This document shows positions 47,872 through 60,873 of a DNA stretch of 64,000 nt, piece by piece. Both the position numbers and the translations under genes were made by a program. Numbering within the stretch: position 1 is the stretch's first letter; each line of letters opens with the position of its first letter. The stretch lies in NCBI GenBank assembly GCA_013368315.1, contig JAACJM010000004.1:992001-1056000 (forward strand). The letters run 5' to 3'. The notes beneath the pieces are model-generated. The model saw only the letters and a program-made list of their open reading frames with translations, did not search any database and was not told where the DNA came from. This DNA is from Tetrapyrgos nigripes. Lineage: Eukaryota > Basidiomycota > Agaricomycetes > Agaricales > Campanellaceae.

Positions 47872-49284
47872 TCATATTCCTGTGGTAGCCAAAATGAGAA
47901 CAAGAACTGATTCAAGAGACAAGATGACATACTGATATGCGTTCCCTGATCCACTGAAAATATTTCGACACCCAGATTCTCAGCTTCCACCAAAGTCTGA
48001 ACTTGTGAGACAATCAAATCCTTCATGGTACTTCCAGGCTGTCCGTTTAATTGATCTTTGCAATGCATGACATACACTCGAAGACCCTTCAATATCCCAT
48101 GCAGGCTTCCAGGCTCCAAAACCGGAGGTGCTGGTACAGGTGCTGGTGGATCAACCTTTCTTTTCTTGCGCCGAGGACTCCGAGTGCCTGAGTGGCTTGT
48201 CCCAGCTGCCGTAGAACCATTGGCAGTGGCAATAGTCGGGTTACGGGAGAGATAGACTTGAGTGGCCAAAGAGATGATTTCATCTCGCAAATGCTCAGGT
48301 TTGAGGTGCCCATAAAGGCTGCTGTCTTCGCGAGAGGATGGCCATGAACACTCAATGAAGATAACATTTAGTATATCAGGTATTTTGGGAGCTGCGTCGC
48401 GCCAGACGTCGATGGTGAGTGGGGTAGATGAGAGTGAATCCGGTTGCACGTCGCCGAAGAAGAGGAATTCTTTTCCGGAAGTGTTATCTTGAATGAAGAA
48501 CGCTGATGAATGATACTGCCGTCCTGATTCTGCAGCATGGCCATGGTTTAAGAGCGCGACTTTGACGGAAACATTGGGAAATGACTCGAGTTTATGGTAC
48601 ATCTGAGGGTCCAAGCTATAGCATCAAAGTATATGGGTCAGTTGGACTATGCCCAAGTAGAACAAGACAGCGTACGTACGCAGTATACAGATACTTGTAG
48701 TCTTCTCCTGGTCGATCATCGAATGACCCAAGTTTCGGCCACAGACGGTCATTAAAGATGTGCTCTTGTAAGTCTTCGAGGACATCCATGAGCGCGTAGA
48801 CGCGTTTGCGTGTACCCGACAGCGAACCGGCCATGATCGCAAGGCATGCAACATGGTCCAAGTGAGAGTGGGTGACAAGGAAGCACTGTACGAGGTTGTA
48901 GATCTGGTCCGCAGAAATGAGTGGCGAGGAGCTGTCGGTATTGAACAGGTCTGGATTTTGGAATAAGATCTGCTTCAACGCGCCCTTACCAGAGCCTATG
49001 ACCACAGAGATGAGAGAAGGGCTGACGGAGGAGATAGAGAAGGCATACCGGCCTCCAGAGCGATGATCCCTGCATCCCAAGACGCGCCGGACGGTTTGAG
49101 GAGATAACTGGTTCAGGAAGACGAGTGAGCCAGCACGTGTATGCAAGACAGAATGAACACAAACGCTGATAAATCCGTCTCGTCAACGCCCCCACCTGTA
49201 AGTTGTTTCAAACAGTGAGAATCCTGAAAGTGTGTAAACCTTACCGGACCCGACGACGACGAGGTCGAAAACATGAGTGGACAT
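47872..49284 (-). CDS. PDE1: Low-affinity class II cAMP phosphodiesterase
   Basis: Class II phosphodiesterases (yeast Pde1, Dictyostelium PdsA) hydrolyse cAMP with a metallo-beta-lactamase fold. The start is ATG 49284 (MSTHVFDLVVVGSG), then a family segment with the GxGP/ALKQIL region. The signature THSHLDHVACLAIMAG carries the HxHxDH metal ligands. Later ligands and blocks are VALLNHGH, FLFFGDVQPD and IFIECSWPSS. An Asn/Pro/Lys-rich insert (RSPRRKKRKVDPPAPVPAPP) interrupts the C-terminal half before VYVMHCKDQLNG. The last exon is best spliced through GTATGT...CCACAG to give GTHIRI and a stop at 47872-47874; reading through instead would add about 26 residues, ending at 47835. Confidence 0.9.
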
Positions 49285-49376
49285 GGGAGAAGGGGAAAAA
49301 GAGAGGTCTAGGGGTTACATATATATCCTTTTGAGAAGCTCAAATAAATCCTTTACCATTGTCCCATTCCATCATT

Positions 49377-52300
49377 ATGCCAGATGCTATAGAGAACAAC
49401 GCCAAAATCTTTGCCCGTTTCACCAGAACATTCTCTACTCTCAAAAGGTTTGTAGAAGAAGCGGGAATGTTTTCTAAATGGTTGAACAACCGCAAAGCGT
49501 ACTATCCCATTGCAAGACCAGAGGTCTGCACGCTCACCACTGCCACTCGTATTCACTGACACATGTAGTTCCCAGATCATTAGGATTTTGGAGGTACATT
49601 CGACCACTTTTCTTCCAATTACCCAAACTAAACACTATGCCTCCAGCTAGCCAGGGATACTCTCGAGAAGTCTAATGTCCAACCAGGGGATCCTTGCATC
49701 CTTGGATACCAAACGATGATCTTCACGGCATGGAGTTACAGAGAACAATTCTTGGAACCTGAATTAAAATGTGAGCAATGGGTCATCAAGTTGTCTATCC
49801 ATAAATTAACAAGGAATTCTTAGCACGACTGGAAGGCTTGCGAAGTGGCCTCAGCTTCGTGGATTCTGCGACTCCCTTGAATCAGTCATCAATTGTCAGG
49901 ATTGATGGTGCTTTCAATCTCTTGCTCATCTAACAGCGATTCTTTGGCAGGCTATACCTTCGGCCCCTTCACAAGCACCGACTCAGACTGTCAGTTCAAC
50001 TAGACTCTTTCAATCTTGCTGGCACTGAACATTGCACACAGGAATCCAACCCAAGTCCACTATCGGCGAATCAACCAGAAAATCTGCCACCTCAAGTACA
50101 GACTCACAATGTCAGTTATTACACTACAAGTTTCGATCCTGCCACTGAACGCCGTCTACAGGGCCCCAACTCGACTCCGCTGCCGATGCATCGGCCAGAA
50201 AATCTGCCATCTGCTGAAGAATATGCCAAACGAAAGGCTTCGACGGCAGCTACAAAACCCCGCAAGAAGAAAAAGATAGACTATTCGAAATTTGCCGAAG
50301 TCGACATGGCCGACAGCGTTTCTCAATCGTCGCTTCTGAATGCAAGCTTGCCCTCGCAAAGCGAACCAATCTCCGACGTGAAAGATGGTGATGTAGAGCA
50401 GCCTAAGCTGGCTCCTGGAACTGAGAACAAAGCGCCAGTCGATCCACTCTCCAGTGAAAAGCAGACACCTGTCACTGATCCACAGCCTGGAGACGTTTCC
50501 ATGACCGAAATTGAAGTGCCTGCCCCTCGACCAGATGCTAAAGTGACAGTTGGCGGCCTCTGGTCATCGCCCAGTATGCAGAAAAAGAGTCCGAAGGTCA
50601 CCGAAACAGATGTAAGTTTATGCCTTTGACTAATCCTTTCTATTTGAATCTTATTATGGCCACAGAAGCTTGAGTCCGCGAAACCCGAGGTGGAGGTCAG
50701 CAAAATTTTGCGGTCTCGTTACGCTGGCGGCTGACTCACTCGTAATAGATCAAACCCACCGATGGTCACAGTATCCCCAATCCCAAAATTTCTCCAGTGC
50801 CTGATCCCTTACCTCGTCCTCCAAGCCTTCCTCCTGTTGCCTCTGAAGTACTGAATCACTCTGACATGCCAAATGACGGACAAGCTGGTCCTCATGATAT
50901 CGAAATATCTGATGTGCAGGGACAAGAAATGATGACTGACAAGAACGCTGATACTGAGATGGGCGATGTCTATCAAACTCTTCAATCGCTACCGCCGTCT
51001 TCGTCGTCTTCATCGCCACAGCGTCAACCTCAGCCTCAGCCCGAGTTCCAAGCTGAGATTGACGAGGATGTTAAAGTTCAGAATGCCCCAAGCGAGGTAA
51101 GAACACGGATTTTCATATGTCGATCAGACTGTCTAAGCAATCACAATTTTTGGCTCTTAGAATGCCGCAGATCGCACTGCTGGGATTCATCAGAATGAAG
51201 CGAGTGACGCTGAGAATGCTGATGAGCTCACAGTCCTTACAGTCCCTGCATCAGTCCCGGTGTCACGACCAGAATCTGTACCTGTACCAGAACCAGAACC
51301 AACACCTACGCCCTTACGGGAATCTGCGTCATTACAATTACCGCCGTCAATGTCACCAAATGAGGCTCTTGTCGACGCCCATATACATGAATCGACACAA
51401 AATGCAAATGTCCAGATGCCGATGGTAGCTGAGAGTCTTGCTGGGTTATCAAACATCCTCCCGTACAGTTGCAGTCGCGGTCGGTTTCGCGTATTCAGGA
51501 TCGGACTCCACCAAATAAGGCGCAGGTGCCAGTTCCAAGTCCAAAGTCAACACCGGGTCCGCCGTCAACGCAGTCGCAGTCGCAATCACGTTCGCAGAGT
51601 ATGGAGGCCGTGCAAATCCCAGTGCCACTATCTTCTCAGTTGCAGTCGCGTCCTCAAAGTTCGGCTCCGCAGGATACTCAAGTGCCTGCACCAGCGCCGG
51701 CCCTGCTGTCATTTCCAATGCCATCAACACAGTCTACTATCATCACTGATGAACCAATACAGACTTCTCATATGGAAATGGAAGTTGATCACGACAATCG
51801 CGCCGAGTTGCCAAATCTTGCACAATCACGGACACACTCACGTCCTCAGAGTTTGGTGCCTCAAATCCCCACTGTACCGCTTCCTTCTCCTGTCCCAAGA
51901 GAACTACTGAATCTCGGTCTTGAAGAGAAGCTAAAGAAGGCACTGGATATGCAGCGAAGTCTTCAACAGACACTTTCAGAAAAAAGGAAATCGATGGTGA
52001 TGCCGAACAGTGTTTTTGTGCCTAGTGTTGGTATGTATCCGAGTGATATATTCTGACCGGATATTGATGACCTCTACTAGAATTCAATCACCAGTTGCGC
52101 ATTCTAAGCTGCACCCCAGGTCTCCAGAGGGAAGCCGTGACGCGTTTTACGGTCAAGATATCACCTACCCAGTTCAATTATCTTACAGCATGGAATAACC
52201 GTGTCAGAAATCCAGCGTAAGCCCTTCATCCTTGATTGAAGAAACTCCAATGTTGCTAATGATCTCGGTTTTAAACCAGAGCTGTGGCACATAGCGGGGC

Positions 52301-52783
52301 CTCCTGTTGCGTGTCATTAGGTTGTTATCTAAAGAAGGACCTTCCAGAAGAAAAGACCAGACAGCACTCGTCATTTCCCTATCAGCTCTTTAACGACGTG
52401 AAGACAACATGGCCGAAAAACAGGAAATTGACAATGGTGGTTAACGTCGATGGCCAAGAGAAGCGAATTCCTATGGCACCTCCACTCAGGGTAGATTTCT
52501 CTCATTCCCATAATCGCTGACAGAAACTAACATCAGACCATAGATCACTCCGGACGGTTTCTTTGAGTTGGGGCCCTTTCTTCGAGTAGGTCAGAACGAC
52601 ATCAATCTCCTGGCAGAATACGATATGTCCTCGTACATGTTTATTCTTATGAGCCATCAACCCACGAAACAGCAGAAAGAGGCGCTCCGGGCGAGGATCA
52701 TGAAGGATCGTTCTTGGGTATCATCTTACGACGAAGCCACTCGTCCTTTCGATGTGTCGGTCAACGCATTCAACTTCGTTTGA
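49377..52783 (+). CDS. Low-complexity nuclear-type protein with a PINIT/ZMIZ-like C-terminal segment
   Basis: This multi-exon gene starts at ATG 49377 (MPDAIENNAKIFARF). The first ~130 residues look folded and helical (TLKRFVEEAGMFSKWL, IIRILELARDTLEKSN and GYQTMIFTAWSYREQFLEPEL). A basic KKKKIDYSKFAEVD patch follows, then a long Pro/Ser/Gln/Glu region with repeated VPVPEPEP, RPQSL and SRSQS motifs. The C-terminal ~150 residues are ordered: WPKNRKLTMVVNVDGQE, PFLRVGQNDINLL and DMSSYMFILMSHQPTKQQ. That last block resembles the pre-RING domain of ZMIZ/PIAS proteins (sugar-tongue-like NxxPG...RxGxNxI pattern), but no SP-RING is present. I regard that as suggestive only. Two consecutive intron-exon units near 49989-50220 are tandem duplicates. 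Confidence 0.7.
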
Positions 52784-53092
52784 TTTTTGATGTATTCGGT
52801 GTTCCAGCCAATTGTAACACAAATGTACTTTGTTTTTTGCGTATCGCGCGTACTCCTTATGGTAGAGAAAGATCACTCTGATGTAGTTTCGTCGACATAG
52901 TATTATTGAAGGCCTAATCAGTAAGGTTGAAATTCCAGAGAGATGAAAGGAATGTTGAAGATAATAAGTAAGGAGTTAAGAATTAACGAAAGTCCAGGTG
53001 AAAAGAGAAAGCAAAAGGAATGGACGAGGCTAGTTGCGGCTATTGCTACGACCTCTTCTTTTCAGCATATGTACAACTCAAAGATAAACTGA

Positions 53093-56000
53093 TTACTGGT
53101 GAGCAAGCAAGCTATTCAAAGCTCTGGGAACATCATAAGAGTACTTTTCCAGTGCGCTCACGGCTTGTGTACGACTGAATCCCATATCTGTCAGTTGCTT
53201 GACCGCTTCCACGTCATCTTCAACTGCCGGTGATCCATGTCGGTCAGGCTCTTCCCGAGGAGGTGTGAGATGAGATGGAGGTGGAGGCGGAGGAGCTTCC
53301 TGTTTCTTCTTCTTTCCAAATGGTAATCGTAGCTGCTACGTTTATCAGTGAAACGAGAAGTCTAACATACATAATTTCGACTTACGCTAAGTTTGGATGT
53401 CCTTGTCGGCGGTGGCTCCTTCTTCTCCCTCTCATGATGACCATCCTTTGAGGATGAAGTAGATGGTCGATTTCTGGGAGAGGAATTAGGCGGAGATTTC
53501 GCTCTTGGAGGCGGGGTCATTGATCTTGATACTAGGGTAGCACGAGGAGGTGAGACCGGGGAATCAGAGCGACCAGCAGATCTGTCAGTAGCGGCAGATT
53601 GTGGTTCTGACGGTTGAGTATTCAATGCCAATGAGGGTTCATCGCCAGAGCCGAGGCCGGAGAAAATCTCATCGAAACTAGCTCCACCAGGTGTTGGGCC
53701 TGATTGGCCTTGTGATGAAGCAGGTGCTGGTGCTGATGGACTGCCTACGAACATCGATACAGCCCGAGGTTGGGCTGGTGAAGCAAGGCTATTTGTTCTA
53801 GGAATAGGCTGAGTGAAAAGACCTTCAAATCCATCTGACGCTGAAGTGGTGTTGGTGTTGGTAGCAGTGGGTGCAGGCACAGCAGAACCGTTGCCGTTGA
53901 CAGTAGGCGCAGGAGGGAATGTACTTCCAACTGCAGACCCAAAGTCAAAGTTGTCCTCAAAAGCGGTATCGAATGAGAATTGAGGAGTAGTGGATGGTGC
54001 AGTGGCCGCATTCGATGAAGAAATCCTGCCCATGGCTTCATCAAAGGCATTGACGCCGGCCTCGGTAGGTGAAACAACATGAGAGGTCGTAGACATGTCG
54101 GCCGAAGTGGAGACAGCGGCCGGGTTGGTTGTAGCCTCGCCGAATAGATCCTTGTCAGCAGTTACAGCGCTAGAAGTATCTGCAGGAACAGTACTAATTC
54201 CGAAAGCATCATCGAAAGAGGCGGTAGCAGGGCCTGCACTCGAAGGTACGGACCCAGTGCCTTCCTTCTGTTTCTGCTTGGCAAGGTTAGCCAGGGGGAC
54301 TTCGTCTTCTTCGTCACTACTGTCGCTATCATCTGCCTCAATTTCCTTCAACGACGAGGAAAGATCGGTTTCGAGCTCCTGGGTATGCGGTGCGTCTGCA
54401 AAGTGACCTGGCATCTGATGATCAGCCGAGACCGTGACGGACTCGATGTCAGGGAATTTAGCAGCTGTCAACTCAGCAGTATTCTGTCGAACTGGGCTGT
54501 CTACAAAGCCTGAGGATGTAGTAGGAGGCGTTTTGAACTCGTCGGTGGCGTTTGTAGTGGTAGGAGACGACGCCAAAAGATCCGTAGAAGGCACCAGTTC
54601 ATCTGGACCAGAGAAAGGCGCTGGCGAGGCTTTGGGCGTTGCAACACCAATCTCTTGTGACAATTCATCTTCTGTTTTACGCCCAGTAGTCTGAGGTGCG
54701 ACAGCAGGCGCATCGAAAGCCTGAGCAAATCCGAATGGATCATCTGATAGAGCTTCGTCAACGGGTTTGTCTGTGACGGCAGTACCGTTTGCCATTGCCG
54801 TTGGTGGAGTAGGAACAGGGGCGTTGGCGAACGGTAAGAAGGGCGACTGCGGACGAGGGGAAGAGTTCGACATCGCAAGCCTCTCGAATGGGTTGTTACT
54901 CTTGCCTGGTGCAGGCGAAGCCGACGGTTCGGGAGATCCTGGAAGAGCCTGCGACGCTGCAAACGTCACGGTATCGGCAGAAGCAGACCGTTCAGGCACA
55001 GGCATGGGGATACTCAAATCACCCTGAGCCTTGGGAGGCTCATTTGTAATCTTCTCCAACTCGGCTTCCACTTCTGTTCTTTCCTGAGTAATTGACTCTG
55101 CTTCTGTCTTCGCTTCCGCAAGCTCCTTCTCAGCCTTTGCCCTCTCAGCTTCCTTGGAGCTTAATTGCTTCCTAGCAATAGCCAAAAGTCCCTTCTGTTG
55201 CTTGGCATCTTTCTTCACCTTTTCCACTTCTCCCTTCAACGTCTCGGCTTGTTGACCAGCTTCAATCATCTTTCGGTGCAATTCTCTGGCCTCTTCCTTG
55301 TCTCGTAACAAGTTGCCCTCAACCTCTGCTTTCTCAACACGTACAGCACTGAGGTCACTTTCAGACCTGATAAGCTCTTCCGTCGTCTTTTGTATATCGG
55401 CTGTCTGATTCGCGAAACGCTCCTTGAGGGCGGCAAGAAGTTTCGTCTCGGTTTCATATGCAGCTTTCGCCGAAGACAGTTGAGTTTGAAGAGCGGATAG
55501 TTGAGCAGCTTGGTTAACAAGAGTTTGCTCTGTAGTCTGCCGCTCAGTCTTTGTCGTCTCCAACGAACGATTGGTCGAATTTAGCTGGTTCTGGACGTTT
55601 CCTATTTCGGCAGACTGGTCATGAAGCGGAGGTGAAGCGGTTTGCTCGTCATCGTCGCTGAGAAGATCGCGTGCAGAATCTGAAACGGGGTGTTTATTAA
55701 AAACAAGTGCAGCTGAATTTGATTGAACTCACTAGAGGCACCAAATGGATCGGCAGCTGAAGAGACAGAGAATGGGTGTGAGCCAGTTGATTGCATGCCT
55801 ATACTAGTAGGAAAACTAGGAGCCGGAGGTGAAGTGGCTGATGCCAGAGGGGTATCGTCAAAGGAGAAGAGATCTTTGGGTAATTCCTGCGGTTGTTGAA
55901 CGGGTTGGAAGGGTGAAGAGGCTGGTATAGCTCCATTGGCACGCATGGAGGGTGGTATTAGAGACTGAGGAAGTGTAGTGGGTAATTCACTTCCTGCAAG

Positions 56001-57349
56001 TTTCTTGCCGATAAGGTGCATAGCGACAGCAAACCCTTCTCGGGTGAGACGACCGTCGTTGTTTAGATCTGAAAGATCCCTGGAAGGTCATTAGATATGA
56101 GAAGAAAGCACAAAAAAGGTTGACTCACCAAACCTGAGCCAATATTTCACCAGGCAGCTTGGACTCTAGCATAAAAGGCACAGCGACGTCACCTTCGATG
56201 TAACCAGCATGATTCGCATCCAGTTTATCAAAGTAGCTGTCTGACTGAGCTTTCTCCGCGGCAGTGACGTCCCATTGAGGCTGAGACTGAGAAACAACAC
56301 CATTCGGTTGCTGAGAGCCGAAAACACTACTTCCAATTCGGGAGGAATTTACTGTTGCGCCTGGACGTGCCGGTAAAGTGGGCGCAACAGGTTTCTGGGC
56401 TGCCAAGCCAGTAGATTGCGGTTGGAGCATCTGACTTTGACCCGTATACTGCGGTCGGATATTCTGAGCGAACGCGGATTGGTTTGGTCCTGGACTGAAA
56501 GAGCCGCTATTCCCTGTCATATGCGTTCGCACGCCGCCCCCTGCTTGTTGGTACAACCCGGGAGGGAGCGATGGAGGGATGACAGTGATCTGCCCTGACA
56601 TCACGCCTTGGATGAAATACATCCCGATTGCAAAATCCGTAGCGTCCAGGTTTCCACGGTCTTGAGTGTCTGCCAGATTCCTGCCGGGACATTTGTGAAG
56701 AGAATCATTGGTATTCCAGCGAAATACGACGTACCATATCTGAAGGAGCTTCTCGTTGGGTAGTTTGGATTTGACGAAGATATCACGCGCTTGCTCGCCT
56801 GTAGACATCATAAGTCGCTGTACACTGGATTTAAGACGTGTCGCTGACCGCTCAATAGACCGCCGGTAGGATTGGCCTTGGCAAACATGTTTTGGAATTT
56901 GGTCTTATCCTGGGGTGTAAACGGGGGAAGACTGGGTATAGGAGGAGGAGATCTGGGTATTGACATTCCAGTGTTGTGAGAAACAACAGCAGAGACTCCC
57001 TCAATCATAGGTGTTGGGCCGGCTACGACATAGTGGTCAAACAAAGTACAGCAAGGTAGAGTGTGTGCCTACGTTTATTGATGAGCTCCTTGGAGACCTT
57101 TTCGCCCTTTTGTGCCCAACCCATGAGTCTGACCGCAATAGCACATCCTTTACGTGAGAGCCAGCCGTTGTTTTCTTCATCTGCAATACCCCAGATTTCT
57201 CCGAGAACAGTTGGAGGAAGTTTGGCACCGCCGAAGATACGGACTGCGACATCTCCGGTGAGGATGCCCAGCTTCTGTGGGTCACCCTGGACGAATACTT
57301 GGTTGACAAGGGATGCTTCGGCCTGCGTTGGCACGAAGCTGGACGACAT
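53093..57349 (-). CDS. EDE1: EH-domain endocytic scaffold Ede1 (Eps15-like)
   Basis: Ede1 is an early-arriving scaffold at clathrin-mediated endocytic sites at the plasma membrane. The start is ATG 57349. Three EH domains follow: residues about 10-100 (EASLVNQVF...[17 protein letters not shown]), the second with [14 protein letters not shown]...[17 protein letters not shown], and the third with [13 protein letters not shown]...[17 protein letters not shown]. After a Pro/Ser linker there is a long coiled coil ([19 protein letters not shown] to [10 protein letters not shown]). A ~450-residue Ser/Thr/Ala/Pro-rich tail with NPF-like and DPFG motifs comes next. The end is a UBA domain ([20 protein letters not shown]) reached by a short intron near 53370, stop 53093-53095. 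The order EH3-coiled coil-UBA is that of yeast Ede1. Confidence 0.93.
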
Positions 57350-57540
57350 TCTGGAGAGAAACAGAGCCTAGAGGTATACCTCAGGTAGAGAATTTGTTGC
57401 TGACGTTCGCACGATGAGTCTTGATGCCGTCAGTTGTTTCTCACGTGCCGAGTGTCACGTGCCACTCGCGTTCAAATGTGCGCCCCCTCAACTTTTTTGT
57501 TTAAACCTCCACCTGTATCATATATCTATATTCCCCCGCC

Positions 57541-58435
57541 ATGGAACAACTTACGACCTCTCTCACTCCCCGCGCACCCACCAACAAGACTCCCGTCGCT
57601 GGCTCTTCTCAACAGGCCACCGGTAGCGTTGCGAAACGGTGAGCTGCCTCTTGTCGGTTCTCTCTCGCAAACCTGACCTTTTCTAGCCTTGGGAATGAGC
57701 TTATGACTCTGATGGTATGACTCGCCTTTTCTCTGATTTATGTCGTGCTAACTGGATTTCCAGATGTCCTCTTCTCCTGGCATTGTTCGTCCCCTCCTTT
57801 TATTCAATCTCGCTCGTCGCTCAGTTCTGCAATTTCTAGTCTGCCTTTCCCAAAAACGACGGGAATTTATTCGAATGGGTTGGAACGATTGAAGGGGCAC
57901 CGGGAACCGTACGTTCACCTTTCTCTCGTCCACGGCGAGTACTAACATGCCCTAGGTATATGCTGGTTTGACTTTTAGAATATCCATTTCATTCCCACCC
58001 AACTACCCATATGTTCCACCTGCCATTAAATTCGACACCCCATGCTTTCATCCCAATGTAGACATTAACAGCGGAGGAATCTGTTTGGATATTCTGCAGG
58101 TTCGTTGCCTCCCTGCGGATTGCATTAGGCTATTTATTGATTGATACCGGCAGGACAAATGGTCTGCCGTTTATAGCGTGCAGACAATTTTACTGTCCTT
58201 GCAGTCACTTTTAGGCGGTGCGTTTCAATGGCACGTTTTTGATGACTCCCATTCATATCTGTTTTAGAACCGAATAACGCATCGCCTTTGAACACGGACG
58301 CAGCAGCGATTTGGAACAATCAGGATGGTGAGCCAGTCCATCATGTTTGGTGGAATGATTGACTGACAGCACCGTTCAGCTTTCAAAACTCAGCTTATGC
58401 GGCACTATAGGCCATTGAAGGATGAGTCTGCATGA
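57541..58435 (+). CDS. UBE2C: Ubiquitin-conjugating enzyme E2, UBE2C/UbcH10 type
   Basis: This E2 serves the anaphase-promoting complex and drives cyclin and securin ubiquitylation. The start is ATG 57541. The N-terminal extension of about 35 residues ([20 protein letters not shown]) is typical of UBE2C. The core has [50 protein letters not shown], the catalytic Cys in SGGICLDIL, and [12 protein letters not shown]. The C-terminus ends RPLKDESA. Six or seven short exons join in phase, including one that carries only MSSSPGISAFPK-type sequence between introns. It is divergent from EDE1, 191 bp apart. Confidence 0.94.
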
Positions 58436-58695
58436 TTTTTCTACGTAGAATCTTTTTGATATACTTAGTTTTATCTGTATTTTTGTGAGAAATAAACATC
58501 CTGGCGTGTTAATTTTGGAACGAGGGTAGCTCGTTGGCAAGGGCAACAGAAGATTGTCACGGGTTGCCATTCGTTTCTTTGACTGTAACGTCGTCGTGCG
58601 ACGCTGGACCACTTCTTGTGAGTAGCGGTATAAAGACCAGGAGATGCGACTGATAGAGGTTAACAGTGCTCTGGGAGCCTTTCACATTCGTTACA

Positions 58696-58921
58696 ATGCC
58701 CAACCGCCGACCACCGCCGTCTTCACTTCGCCTTGCGAAAGGGCCAACGCCACCTCGAAGGTAGGGCATTATATGGGCTGAAAGGAACTTGACTAACAAT
58801 GGATCGCAGTGCCCCCAAACACACGATGCCGTCCATGCCACGACCGGCGTTTCTACTGGCCTGCTGCAGTAGCTCGAGAACCACGAACAAAGGCACTGGA
58901 GACGATGGCGGTGGAGAATGA
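58696..58921 (+). CDS. Possible small gene, uncertain
   Basis: ATG 58696 opens MPNRRPPPSSLRLAKGPTPPR. A good 50-nt intron follows (GTAGGG...ATCGCAG, 58761-58809 approximately). The in-phase continuation is short (about 58 aa in total). A different frame after the same acceptor stays open to 59009 (VPPNTRCRPCHDRRFYWPAA) and looks more protein-like, but it cannot be reached in phase from this ATG. Neither version matches a family I know. It lies between the E2 and PIN4-like genes. Confidence 0.25.
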
Positions 58922-59121
58922 AAAGGGAGTGCAAAGAGGGCCTTGGGACTATACACGGATGATCGTGACAGTAGAATTGCTGAAGCCGTTGCCTGTGATG
59001 CTAGCGTAGGCATCCTAATTCCTTAGAGAACAGTCAGAACAGTATAGAGTGTCGCGTTATGGTGGGAATGATTACATAAAAGACTGAGAAACCCTGCTTT
59101 GTTTTTTCGTCCATCTCAGTA

Positions 59122-60873
59122 ATGACGACCCCGTCTGATAATATGGACATTTCGACGCTGTCGCTCGGTTCTCAGCAACGTCTTCACGACTCTTATGATT
59201 ATGAAGGCCCAAACAGAAACCAATACCACTTTGCTACGTCCCCAGGCATCCCTATCCAGTCCCAGTATAATCCTCTCACTTCCGGTCAGTCTCCTCTCAA
59301 GAAGCCTGTGCGCAGTGGCTTGCCTGCTGTGAGTCCCAGATTTTCTCTCTCTCCTCTCTCTGCTCATCTCTCATCAGCAATGGCTCGATAATACTTCGGA
59401 CAGTCGCTCCCTGTCGCCTCAAAACAACTCGGACTTTTCCTCCGCTGGCGGTTCCCCACCAATGTCCCATCTGAGCCCTCCTCCTGTCGCTCCAACTACT
59501 CCAAGTCAAAATATCGATGATGAAGTCATCCCTACTGCCATCGTTATCAAAAATATACCATTCAACGTCAAGCGCGAGACCCTGCTTGATATAATTGTCT
59601 GTTTTTTTGCCTTTGGTCCTGACTCGTTTTTCACTTACGTACATCTACCCAGGCCTCCCTGTCCATCCCTACTCCCTATGCCTTCAATTACCATCTCGAC
59701 CAGCAGGGCGCTTTCCGCGGTCTGGCCTTTGCCAACTTCCGCCAAGCTGTCGACGCGGACGCTGTTGTTGCGGCCCTCAACGGTTTCGACGTCCAGGGTC
59801 GCAAACTACGTGTCGAATACAAGAAGGTTCTTCAGGCCAGCGAGAAGGAACGTATCGAGAGAGAAAAGGCTCTCCGTCGCATGCGTTCTATGCAGCTGGA
59901 AAAGGAGCAGCTCCAACCCGGTGCCCCATACGACGACTATGGCCAAGCCCTTTCTTCGCCTTTCACTCCCCAGCGCTCCTTCTCCTCTGGCTCCTACCAG
60001 CAGCAGCAGCAGTACTCCCCTCCTCATTTATCTCAGATGAATCAGTACTCTCTCGCTTCGGCTCCAGCTGCTCCTTCTCAGCCGGCCGCTCCTGTCACCT
60101 CCAGTGCCTCCGAAAAGGGTTCTGCTAATGAACTGGATCTCAACGATCCTGCTACTTTGGAGATCTACTCTAGAATCTTGTTGTTCAAAGACGATCGCAT
60201 GCGTGATGAGCTTGCCTTCTCACGAACCCTTACACCTAAGCAGCGACGCATTGTACATCTCATTGCCCAGAAATTGGGTGTCTATCATTACTCTGTCGGG
60301 GAAGGTGACGAGAGATATGCCGTTGTGACTCGTATAGATCCACAAAGGGTAAGATTTTCATAGATGTGGGATCATCGTTGCTGATCTTGTTCTTGTTTAC
60401 AGCAGCAGCAGCCTCAACGTCAGACACTCTCGAGAGCTCCTTCAGCCTATTTCACGCCGTCTAGTACGACCATTCAGGCATCTACCCTTCGAAGCAAGAA
60501 GTCGATGCCTGATTTAAAGACGCTTCCCTCTCAGGCACCTCGTTTGACTTCCCGCGCTTCGAATGGTAACATTCGTGAGGGCTATGCTACCATTGCTTCC
60601 CCCTCTCGTCGAGCCAGCGCCTATTCTCTCTTCTCCAGCGGCGGTGCATTCAGTGGAGGATCCATTCCTCCGGTCCCCAACCTTCCCTCTACTTTGCAGC
60701 CTGGATCATTGAACGGCAGCGGAAGTGGTCACGACAGTCCTGGCGGAGTTGTCCGGCAGCCTCGTGGCCCTGGCGCAGGAGGCTTTGCCAGGAGGGATAG
60801 CCGGGTCGGTGCCAGCGAAGGTCAAACCAGAGGTGTGCTCGACGCTAGAACTTACGAACCACTGGAGATCTGA
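59122..60873 (+). CDS. PIN4: RRM plus R3H RNA-binding protein, Pin4/Cip1 type
   Basis: These proteins bind RNA and are linked to stress response and cell-cycle control (S. cerevisiae Pin4, S. pombe Cip1/Cip2). The start is ATG 59122. A Ser/Gln/Pro-rich N-terminus leads to an RRM with RNP2 AIVIKNIPF and RNP1 FRGLAFANF, closing with VQGRKLRVEYKK. A basic/Glu-rich helix follows (ASEKERIEREKALRRMR). After a Q-rich stretch there is an R3H-like domain (LDLNDPATLEIYSRILLFKDD...ELAFSRTLTPKQRRIVHLIAQKLG). A Ser/Gly/Pro tail with many SP/TP sites ends in LDARTYEPLEI. Introns follow codons for GLPA, LLDII and DPQR. All splice phases agree. Confidence 0.9.

Noticed and set aside
51260..51910. Long alternative plus-strand frame inside the low-complexity gene
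   Set aside because: It is an Arg/Gln/His-rich shadow of the Pro/Ser/Gln repeats in the real frame and breaks the conserved C-terminal reading.
54095..55027. Plus-strand open frames opposite EDE1
   Set aside because: They are antisense shadows of the Ser/Thr/Ala-rich tail, with no splice sites, start context or similarity.
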